From NCBI GenBank assembly GCA_029975745.1, contig JARKOL010000071.1, forward strand, positions 1 to 43,348: a DNA stretch of 43,348 nt, written 5' to 3'. Each line of letters begins with the position of its first letter. Positions within the stretch are counted from its first letter, which is position 1. A model generated the notes under the pieces. The model saw nothing but the letters and a program-made list of their open reading frames with translations, ran no database searches and was not told where the DNA came from. Position numbers and translations under genes: made by a program. This document shows, piece after piece, positions 1 through 5,853 of this stretch. Source of the stretch: Myxococcota bacterium. Lineage in GTDB: Bacteria; Myxococcota_A; UBA9042; DTJE01.

Positions 1-353
1 TGATCGAGGCGGCCCTGATCTTCGAGACCGGCCTGGACAGGACGCTGGACGGAACGATTGGGATCGTGGCGCCGATCGAGCTTCGCGTCGCGCGGGTTCA
101 GGCCCGCGACCAGGCGGACGAGGCCGCCGTGCGCGCCCGGATCGCCGCCCAGATCGACGACGACGCCCGCAGGGCACGCGCCACATGCATCATCGATAAC
201 GCGGGAAGCCTGGAGGCCCTGCGCCAGGCGATTGTCGGGCAGCTACTCGGAATCCTCCAGAATCCACGACCCGCGGCGAGCGAACCCCCGCGATCCGGGA
301 CGGGGCAGAATTCGTATGCGGTCAAGGCAGGCGGAAGAGAGACGGGGCGATGA
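1..353 (+). CDS. coaE: Dephospho-CoA kinase, C-terminal part (5' end outside window)
   Basis: CoaE phosphorylates dephospho-CoA with ATP in the last step of coenzyme A synthesis in the cytoplasm. The reading frame is open from base 3 and no start is needed inside the window. The visible 116 residues match the C-terminal half of the family: LIFETGLDR near the left edge, then ELRVARVQARD, the RIAAQ helix, and the closing pattern IIDNAGSLEALRQ that corresponds to the usual xxIxNxGsxxeLxxqV. The ATP-binding P-loop would lie upstream of the window. The last 35 residues are low-complexity and probably disordered. The gene converges on the HU-type gene with only 12 bases between the stops. Identification rests on motif order, seen directly; the absent N-terminus limits certainty a little. 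Confidence 0.85.
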   Translation, partial: IEAALIFETGLDRTLDGTIGIVAPIELRVARVQARDQADEAAVRARIAAQIDDDARRARATCIIDNAGSLEALRQAIVGQLLGILQNPRPAASEPPRSGTGQNSYAVKAGGRETGR

Positions 354-365
354 CACCCCCCGGTG

Positions 366-647
366 CTAGCGCTTGCCGTTGATGACCTGGCGCAGCCCCA
401 GGCCCGCCTTGAAGAAGGGCAGGCGCTTGGGCGGCACCTCGACCTTCTCGCCGGTCTTGGGGTTGCGGCCCTCGTAGCCCTCGTACTCCTTGACGGTGAA
501 GTTGCCGAAGTTGCGCACCTCGATGCGCTCGCCCCGCTTCATCGCGTCGATCATCTGGTCAAAGACCGCGTTCACGACGATGGCGGCGCGGTCCGGGGTA
601 ATCTCGCTGCGCTTGGCAACGGCTTCGATCAGTTCGGACTTGGTCAT
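366..647 (-). CDS. HU/IHF-family DNA-binding protein
   Basis: A 93-residue histone-like protein that bends and compacts DNA as a dimer. The start at 647 (protein MTKSELIEAV) was chosen because GGAGGA lies 7 bases upstream; an upstream ATG at 674 lacks such a site. The sequence shows the N-terminal helical dimerisation part (residues 1-45, including ITPDRAAIVVNAVFD), the IEVRNFGNF strand, and the DNA-grasping arm GRNPKTGEKVEVPPK (about residues 60-75), then PFFKAGLGLRQ. The MTKSELIE opening resembles IHF-beta, but HU and IHF subunits are hard to separate by eye, so no symbol is given. A sigma70-like promoter sits just upstream at 684-711. Confidence 0.9.
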   Translation of the reverse strand: MTKSELIEAVAKRSEITPDRAAIVVNAVFDQMIDAMKRGERIEVRNFGNFTVKEYEGYEGRNPKTGEKVEVPPKRLPFFKAGLGLRQVINGKR

Positions 648-683
648 TGGACAATCCTCCCGGGGTCCGTTCAAACAGGGGGA

Positions 684-711
684 ATGATAGCCGAAAGTCG
701 GATCGGGTCAA
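684..711 (-). promoter_or_regulatory. Predicted sigma70 promoter of the HU/IHF gene
   Basis: On the minus strand a TTGACC -35 box (706-711) and a TATCAT -10 box (684-689) are separated by 16 bases. Transcription would begin near 677, about 30 bases ahead of the HU/IHF start codon. Seen directly as sequence; promoter function is inferred. Confidence 0.55.
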
Positions 712-712
712 G

Positions 713-741
713 TTGAATTTTTCCGGGGCCTCTGGTACTTC
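713..741 (+). promoter_or_regulatory. Possible promoter of pgi
   Basis: TTGAAT (713-718) is followed after 17 bases by TACTTC (736-741), with TGG just before it as in an extended -10 element. The -10 match is poor, so this is tentative. It lies back to back with the HU/IHF promoter and 70 bases before the pgi start. Confidence 0.3.
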
Positions 742-810
742 AAGGCCCGTCCTGGTCAGGTACCCGGGGCGCTCCCCCCCGCGACGCCCCGACAGCAACC
801 CGGAGGGCTC

Positions 811-2148
811 ATGAACCCCACCTCGTTCACGTTCTCGGATCGACTGGCCGGCGGCCCGCTGGTTTCCGATGCGCTGCGCGCCGCTGCCGGCCGCGAACTG
901 GCCCGGCTGCTCGCCGACGCGACCGGCCCCGCCGCGTTCCTGGAGGTCCCCGGCGACGCGCCCTCGCTGGACGCGACGCTGCGGGCGGCCGCCGTGGTAC
1001 CCGCACGTTTCACCAAGGTGCTGGTGCTGGGCATCGGCGGGTCGGCGCTGGGCACCCAGGCGGCGCTGGACGCGCTGCGGCCAATGCCGCGCGCCGCCGG
1101 TGCCCGCGAGGTCCGCGTGCTGGCGAACCTGGACCCCGTGTCCGTCGCCGACGCGCTGGCGTGGTTCGACCCCGCCGACACGCTGCTGAACCCGATCACC
1201 AAGTCGGGCACCACGGTCGAGACGCTGACCCAGTTCGCGCTGTTCGCCGACCGCATCCGCGCCGCGCGCGGCGACGCCGGCCTGCGCGAGGGCATCGTCG
1301 CCACGACCGACCCGGAGCGGGGTGCGCTGCGGCGCATCGCCCGCAAGCTGGGATGCCCGGCGCTGGACGTGCCGCCGCGCGTCGGCGGGCGCTTTTCCGT
1401 CCTGACCCCGGTGGGGCTGTTCCCGATCGCGCTGGCCGGGTACGACGTCGCCGCGATGCGGGCCGGCGCCGCCCGGGTGTTCGCCGCGCTGGACCCCGCC
1501 GCGCCGCTGGACCACCCGTCCGTGCGCGCCGCCGCCGACCAGGTTGCCTTGATGGACCGCGGCGCCGTCGTTCGAGTGTTCTGGGCGTACTGCGACCGGC
1601 TGGCGTCGATGGGCGACTGGCTGTCCCAGTTGTGGGGCGAATCGCTGGGCAAGCCGCGCGGCGACGGGGCCGTCGGCCAGACGCCGCTGCGCGCCATCGG
1701 GTCCACCGACCAGCACTCGCTGCTGCAGCTGTTCATGGAAGGCCCGCGGGACAAGAGCCTGACCATCGTCACCGTCGGCGGCGCCCCGGCGATGCCGGTG
1801 CCGGACCTGTCGGACCTGGACGCCGACCTGGCGGAATTCGCCGGCAAGGACGTGTCGGCCGTGTTCGACGCCCTGCGCGCCGGCACCACGGTCGGGCTGG
1901 TCGAGGCCGGTCGCCCGGTGCTGGGCCTGCACGTGCCCGCGCTGGACGAGGCCGCGGTCGGCGCGCTGTTCGCCCACTTCATGGTGGAAACGGCGCTGGC
2001 GGGCTACCTGCTGGGCATCGACCCGTTCGACCAGCCCGGCGTCGAGGCGGGCAAGAAGTTCGCCCACGGCCTGCTGGGCCGCCCGGGCATGGAATCCTTT
2101 GGCGACCAGGCGCGCCGCGTGCTGGGCGCCACGGGGGAACCGCGATGA
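811..2148 (+). CDS. pgi: Glucose-6-phosphate isomerase
   Basis: Interconverts glucose-6-phosphate and fructose-6-phosphate in glycolysis and gluconeogenesis, in the cytosol. The 445-residue protein has the two SIS folds of the short bacterial type. Visible markers are VLGIGGSALG (about 72-81), the phosphate-binding TKSGTTVET (about 130-138), GGRFSVLTPVGL (about 191-202), the WGESLGK catalytic glutamate region (about 275) and the STDQHSLLQL catalytic histidine region (about 300). The usual SKSGTT has Thr for the first Ser, a mild change. The start has GGAGGG 4 bases upstream. The stop overlaps the start of the next gene as ATGA, so translation is probably coupled to the phosphoribosyltransferase gene. 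Confidence 0.93.
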   Translation: MNPTSFTFSDRLAGGPLVSDALRAAAGRELARLLADATGPAAFLEVPGDAPSLDATLRAAAVVPARFTKVLVLGIGGSALGTQAALDALRPMPRAAGAREVRVLANLDPVSVADALAWFDPADTLLNPITKSGTTVETLTQFALFADRIRAARGDAGLREGIVATTDPERGALRRIARKLGCPALDVPPRVGGRFSVLTPVGLFPIALAGYDVAAMRAGAARVFAALDPAAPLDHPSVRAAADQVALMDRGAVVRVFWAYCDRLASMGDWLSQLWGESLGKPRGDGAVGQTPLRAIGSTDQHSLLQLFMEGPRDKSLTIVTVGGAPAMPVPDLSDLDADLAEFAGKDVSAVFDALRAGTTVGLVEAGRPVLGLHVPALDEAAVGALFAHFMVETALAGYLLGIDPFDQPGVEAGKKFAHGLLGRPGMESFGDQARRVLGATGEPR

Positions 2149-2924
2149 GCCGCGCGCGCACGCCCGAGATCGACCACCGCTACGGCCCGACCGTCCACAT
2201 CCTGGACGACGCCTACATGCGGTCGCTGCTGGCGGAACTGTGCGAGCCCGCCACGGTCCAGCCGCGCCTGAACTGGCTGCTGCAGTCGCTGTACGACGGG
2301 CTGCTGCGCGCGTGCATCAACGGCGAGTTCCCGCGCGTCGTCCGGTCGGTGCGCACCCGGATGGGCGCCGAGTACCGCGACGAGATGCTGGACCCGGCCA
2401 CCCGCGTCGTTTCGGTCGATATCGCGCGCGCGGGCATCAAGCCCTCGATGATCTGCTACGAGCTGCTGTCCACGGTGCTGGACCCGGCGGGTGTGCGCCA
2501 GGACCACGTGATCATGCAGCGCACGACCGACGCCGCCGGCGCGGTCACGGGCGCGTCGATTTCCGGCACCAAGGTCGGCGGGCCGGTCGAGGGCCGGATC
2601 CTCCTGTTCCCCGACCCGATGGGCGCGACGGGGTCGTCGCTGCGCGAGGTCGTCCGCTGGTACCAGGCCCACGGCGAGGGGCGGGCGGCGGCCTTCGTCA
2701 GCCTGAACCTGATCGTCACGCCCGAGTTCCTGCGCCGCGTGACGACCGAGGTGCCGGAACTGCACGTGTACGCGTACCGCGTGGACCGCGGCCTGTCCCC
2801 GGCCGACGTGCTGGCGCAGCCGCCGGGCGCCGACTGGGCCCGCGAGCGCGGGCTGGACGACCACGACTACATCGTCCCGGGCGCGGGCGGCCTGGGCGAG
2901 GTCCTGAACAACGCGCTGCGCTAG
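2145..2924 (+). CDS. upp: Uracil phosphoribosyltransferase family protein
   Basis: Likely makes UMP from uracil and PRPP (pyrimidine salvage). The ATG at 2145 overlaps the pgi stop. The 259-residue protein carries the UPRT PRPP loop DPMGATGSS (about 163-171), an RAGIKPSM segment matching the family RAGLxM pattern, and a C-terminal DYIVPGAGGLGEVLNN that parallels the uracil-binding GYIVPGLGDAGDR of classical Upp. It is about 50 residues longer than the usual 208, mainly at the N-terminus, and the C-terminal motif is altered, so the base specificity could differ. The hpt gene follows after 12 bases, giving a salvage operon. Confidence 0.78.
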   Translation: MSRARTPEIDHRYGPTVHILDDAYMRSLLAELCEPATVQPRLNWLLQSLYDGLLRACINGEFPRVVRSVRTRMGAEYRDEMLDPATRVVSVDIARAGIKPSMICYELLSTVLDPAGVRQDHVIMQRTTDAAGAVTGASISGTKVGGPVEGRILLFPDPMGATGSSLREVVRWYQAHGEGRAAAFVSLNLIVTPEFLRRVTTEVPELHVYAYRVDRGLSPADVLAQPPGADWARERGLDDHDYIVPGAGGLGEVLNNALR

Positions 2925-2936
2925 GGAGGGCCGAAG

Positions 2937-3470
2937 ATGGAAGGCGCCGAACGCTTCGACGTGATGATTCCCCGGGACACGATCGCGACCCGCGTGGCCG
3001 AGATGGGCGCGCAGATCACCCGCGACTACGCCGACCGCGAACTGGTGCTGGTGGGCGTCCTGAAGGGCGCGGTGATGTTCATGGCCGACCTCGCCCGGCA
3101 CATCGATCTGGCGCTGCGGATGGACTTCCTGGGCCTCTCGTCCTACGGCGACGCGACCCAGTCCAGCGGCGTCGTGCGGATCACCCAGGACCTGTCCCAC
3201 CCGGTCGGCGGCAAGGACGTGCTGGTCGTCGAGGACATCGTCGATACCGGCCTGACGCTGCGCTTCCTGATCGACACCCTGGAATCGCGCCAGCCGCGGT
3301 CGGTCAAGGTCGCGACGCTGCTGCACAAGCCGGCGAACACGGTCCAGCAGGTGCCGCTGGACTACGTGGGTTTCACCGTCGAGGACCGCTTCGTCGTCGG
3401 GTACGGGCTGGACTTCGAGCAGCGCTACCGCAACCTGCCCTACGTCGGCGTGCTGCGACCCAAGCCGTAG
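2937..3470 (+). CDS. hpt: Hypoxanthine phosphoribosyltransferase
   Basis: Converts hypoxanthine (and probably guanine) plus PRPP to the nucleotide. At 177 residues it has the standard length. Seen in order: VLKGAVMFMADLAR (about 41-54), the SSYG flap region, the PRPP loop VVEDIVDTGLT (about 97-107), LLHKP, and the C-terminal DYVGFTVEDRFVVGYGLD that stacks and binds the purine. GGGAGG sits 7 bases before the ATG. It closes the pgi-upp-hpt run; the next gene lies on the other strand. Confidence 0.93.
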   Translation: MEGAERFDVMIPRDTIATRVAEMGAQITRDYADRELVLVGVLKGAVMFMADLARHIDLALRMDFLGLSSYGDATQSSGVVRITQDLSHPVGGKDVLVVEDIVDTGLTLRFLIDTLESRQPRSVKVATLLHKPANTVQQVPLDYVGFTVEDRFVVGYGLDFEQRYRNLPYVGVLRPKP

Positions 3471-3476
3471 CGCGGG

Positions 3477-3539
3477 CGGCGGGCAACCGGCAGCCGGCCC
3501 CCGGAATTCCGGCCCGCGGGCACCCGCCGTCTCCCGCCG
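3477..3539. terminator. Possible bidirectional hairpin between convergent genes
   Basis: CGGCGGG (3477-3483) can pair with CCCGCCG (3533-3539), and the enclosed segment contains the perfect palindrome CCGGAATTCCGG (3501-3512). It lies between the ends of hpt and the triheme lipoprotein gene. There is no T-run, so an intrinsic terminator is only a possibility. Confidence 0.2.
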
Positions 3540-3569
3540 CGCGGGCGTTCCCGGATCCCGGACGCGCCG

Positions 3570-4370
3570 CTACTGGGCCGCCGCCTTCGGATGGCATTCC
3601 GCGCACTTCGTCGGACCGGCGCCCTCGGCCACGTGGCAGCCCTTGCAGACCTTGTGGGCGGACTCCTTGCCCATCGACACCTTGCCCGGCGTGCCGGCCC
3701 CGTGGCACTTCGCGCAGGCGTAGTTCGCGCCGTGTTCCTTGTGGTCGAACTTCACGTCGCCCTGCTTCGCCTTCATCACCACGGTCCGAGGCCCGGGATC
3801 CTGCTTCGCGGGCGCCGGGGCCGGGGCGGGCTTCTCGACCGCCTGGGCCGCCGTGTCCGCCACCTTGGCCGCGGCCTGCTCGACCGCCTGGCCCGTCCTC
3901 GCGGCCACCTCGCCGGCCTTGTCCACCGTGGCCTCGCCCGCGGCCGTCGCCTTGGCTGCCACCGTGCCCGCCGCCGCCTTCGCCGCCTGGCCCGCCTGGT
4001 CCGCCACCTTCGCGGCCACCTCGCCGGCCTTGTCCACCGCCGCTTCCCCGGCCTGGACCACCCGTTCGCCCGCCTGGGTCGCGACTTCGGCGACCTTGTC
4101 CGCGGCCTGCTCGACCGCTTCCCCGGCCTTGTCCGCCCCGGCCGCCGCCGCTTCCGCCACCGCCTCGCCCGCCGCCACCGCCTTGTCGGCCGCTTCCCGG
4201 GCCAGTTCCCCGGCCTTCTCGGCCCCCGCCCCGGCCGCCTCGGTCGCCGCCTGGACCGCGGCCCGGGCCTGCTGGGCCGGGGTCTGTGGCTCGGCCGGCG
4301 CCCCCTTGCACGCCAGGGCCCCCAGGGCCGCCAGCACCATCGCCGCACCCAGGATCGTGTTGCGGTTCAT
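3570..4370 (-). CDS. Lipoprotein with helical Ala/Lys stalk and c7-type triheme domain
   Basis: A 266-residue predicted lipoprotein: basic start, hydrophobic stretch and lipobox ALAC with the lipidated Cys at 21. Residues about 30-185 are an extremely Ala-rich, charged helical region with repeating DKAGEVA/AVEQAA units and no Cys, followed by a Pro/Ala hinge (PAPAPAPAK). The last 70 residues hold three heme-binding motifs CAKCH, CKGCH and CAECH after a FDHKEH segment. Exactly six histidines occur there, which fits three bis-His hemes as in cytochrome c7. Electron transfer at the cell envelope is inferred. The ATG at 4370 was preferred over 4376 because GGAA lies 6 bases upstream. A TGGTACACT extended -10-like element lies on the minus strand at about 4399-4407. 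Partner redox proteins are not encoded nearby. Confidence 0.82.
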   Translation of the reverse strand: MNRNTILGAAMVLAALGALACKGAPAEPQTPAQQARAAVQAATEAAGAGAEKAGELAREAADKAVAAGEAVAEAAAAGADKAGEAVEQAADKVAEVATQAGERVVQAGEAAVDKAGEVAAKVADQAGQAAKAAAGTVAAKATAAGEATVDKAGEVAARTGQAVEQAAAKVADTAAQAVEKPAPAPAPAKQDPGPRTVVMKAKQGDVKFDHKEHGANYACAKCHGAGTPGKVSMGKESAHKVCKGCHVAEGAGPTKCAECHPKAAAQ

Positions 4371-4558
4371 GGACATTTCCGCGGTTCAAGAGGAGGCCAG
4401 TGTACCAGGGTGGCCGCGTCCATCGGAAGCCGGGAATTCGACCCGACGGCGGTGAAGCAGGAAGCGCTCGGCACCAGGCCGGAAACATCCGGGCAATGCA
4501 ACCGATAGGTGACTGTCCCGACCTGGCCTCCCGGGATCCCGGCCGGCAGGTTCCCGCT

Positions 4559-4580
4559 TGATACCATTTTCTGATACCAT
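4559..4580 (+). promoter_or_regulatory. Tandem repeat TGATACCAT x2, likely hicAB promoter/operator
   Basis: The 9-base unit TGATACCAT occurs at 4559-4567 and again at 4572-4580, a 13-base period, ending 9 bases before the hicA start. Each unit also reads as an extended -10 element (TG-N-TACCAT). HicB antitoxins carry a DNA-binding domain and repress their own operon, so a repeat over the promoter is a natural operator. Repeat seen directly; function inferred. Confidence 0.5.
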
Positions 4581-4589
4581 GGAGCGGCG

Positions 4590-4844
4590 ATGAGTCCGAG
4601 GCACCGGACGACCTTGGCACGGGTCTTCGAACGACCGGACCGCGGGGACATCCCCTGGCGGGACATCGAGGCCCTGTTCGTCGCCCGGGGCGCCCGGATC
4701 AGCGAGGGGGCCGGGTCGCGCGTCCGCGTCGTGCTGAACGGCGTCCGGGCCGTGTTCCACAGGCCCCATCCCGGAAACGAGACCCACCGGGCGATGGTCC
4801 GGTCGGTGCGCCGGTTCCTGGCCGAGGCGGGGGTGACGCCATGA
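4590..4844 (+). CDS. hicA: HicA-type toxin
   Basis: An 84-residue toxin of the HicA family, small double-stranded RNA-binding-fold ribonucleases that cut mRNA when not bound by HicB. Visible features: DIPWRDIEALF (about 20-30), the G-S-R-V-R-V-V-L strand (about 45-52), and AVFHRPHPGNETH, which holds the family's catalytic histidine (H55 of FHRPHP region). The C-terminal helix SVRRFLAEAGV is typical. GGAG lies 5 bases upstream of the ATG. The gene overlaps hicB by 4 bases, giving the toxin-first order normal for hicAB. Base composition does not differ noticeably from the neighbours. Confidence 0.87.
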   Translation: MSPRHRTTLARVFERPDRGDIPWRDIEALFVARGARISEGAGSRVRVVLNGVRAVFHRPHPGNETHRAMVRSVRRFLAEAGVTP

Positions 4845-5164
4845 TGGAATACAAGGGCTACACGGCCCGGGTCGAGTTCGACGACGATGCGGGCGTCCTG
4901 TTCGGCGAGGTCCTGAACCTGCGGGACGTCGTCACGTTCCAGGGCCGCACGGTCGATGAACTGCGCCAGGCCTTCCGCGACTCGGTGGACGACTACCTGG
5001 CGTTCTGCCGATCGCTGGGCCAGCCGCCGGAACGGCCGTTCTCGGGCCGCTTCGTCGTGCGGATCGACCCCGACCTGCACAAGGCCGTCGCGACGCGCGC
5101 GATGCTGTCCCGCAAGAGCCTGAACGCCTGGGTCCAGGGCGTCCTGGAATCGGCCGTCCGGTGA
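4841..5164 (+). CDS. hicB: HicB-type antitoxin
   Basis: A 107-residue antitoxin. Residues 1-60 form the degenerate RNase H-like HicB fold (YKGYTARVEFDDDAGVLFGEVLNL, then the TVDELRQAFRDSVDDYLAFC helix). Residues about 70-107 (GRFVVRIDPDLHKAVATRAMLSRKSLNAWVQGVLE) look like a ribbon-helix-helix DNA-binding domain of the Arc type. It should neutralise HicA by direct binding and repress the operon at the repeats upstream of hicA. The ATG at 4841 overlaps the hicA stop (ATGA). The stop lies 7 bases from the end of the convergent hydrolase gene. Confidence 0.88.
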   Translation: MMEYKGYTARVEFDDDAGVLFGEVLNLRDVVTFQGRTVDELRQAFRDSVDDYLAFCRSLGQPPERPFSGRFVVRIDPDLHKAVATRAMLSRKSLNAWVQGVLESAVR

Positions 5165-5171
5165 CGCCGGG

Positions 5172-5822
5172 TCAGTGCGTCGGGTCCAGCACCAGCACTT
5201 CCGTCGGCGGGGGCAGCGCGTCGCGCGACAGTTCCAGCGGCTGGTTCGCCACGAAGCGGTGCGCGGGCACGCACGCCAGGAAGTCGGCCAGCGGCCGCAG
5301 CGGAAGTTGCACCGTCGGCCAGGCGTAGTGCATCGGGATCGCGATCGCGGGACGGACCTGGGCCACCATCGCGGCGGCCTGCTCGGCGCCCATCGTGAAC
5401 GTCCCGCCGCAGGGCACCAGCAGCACGTCCACCCGTCCCAGCCGCGCCCGTTCGTCGTCGGTCAGCGGCCGGCCCAGGTCGCCGGGGTGGAAGATCGCGA
5501 TGCCGTCCAGTTCGAACCGGAATCCCGTGACCCAGCCGCGCCGGGCGCCTTCGTCGGCGTCGTGGGGCAGCCGGATGCCCGCGAACGCGATGCCGCGGGC
5601 TTGGCCGGGTTCGGTCACGACGTCGGGGTCGCCGAACGTCGGGTCCACGTGGAAGTGGTCCAGGTGCGCGTGCGTGGACACGACGACGTCCACCGGTTCC
5701 GTGAACGGCCGCAGGCCCATCCGGCCTTCGAACGCGTAGGGCTGGTACGGGTCCATCAGCACGCGCAGGCCGGTGGACGATTCCGCCAGGAAGCAGGCAT
5801 GGCCGATGAAGGTCAGTTGCAT
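5172..5822 (-). CDS. Metallo-beta-lactamase-fold hydrolase
   Basis: A 216-residue UlaG-like member of the metallo-beta-lactamase superfamily. It opens MQLTFIGHACF, has the metal-binding STHAHLDH motif (about 48-55, the THxHxDH signature with Ala in place of x), HPGD (about 109-112) and a late PMHY histidine (about 157). Such proteins hydrolyse phosphodiester, lactone or ester bonds with two metal ions; the substrate cannot be told from the sequence. The start at 5822 was chosen because the fold begins there and GGGGA precedes it; the frame is open further upstream without a good start. It follows the lipoprotein operon by 31 bases on the same strand and may be its last gene. Confidence 0.85.
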   Translation of the reverse strand: MQLTFIGHACFLAESSTGLRVLMDPYQPYAFEGRMGLRPFTEPVDVVVSTHAHLDHFHVDPTFGDPDVVTEPGQARGIAFAGIRLPHDADEGARRGWVTGFRFELDGIAIFHPGDLGRPLTDDERARLGRVDVLLVPCGGTFTMGAEQAAAMVAQVRPAIAIPMHYAWPTVQLPLRPLADFLACVPAHRFVANQPLELSRDALPPPTEVLVLDPTH

Positions 5823-5853
5823 GGTCACGTCCCCGGATTCGCCAGGAACGATT

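Noticed and set aside
559-2067. A 502-codon minus-strand frame across pgi
   Set aside because: Compositionally a mirror of pgi, no domain or ribosome site, and it also runs into the HU gene.
3740-4300. Repetitive GC-rich DNA in the triheme gene
   Set aside because: Explained by the Ala/Lys/Glu helical repeats of the encoded stalk, not a separate DNA element.
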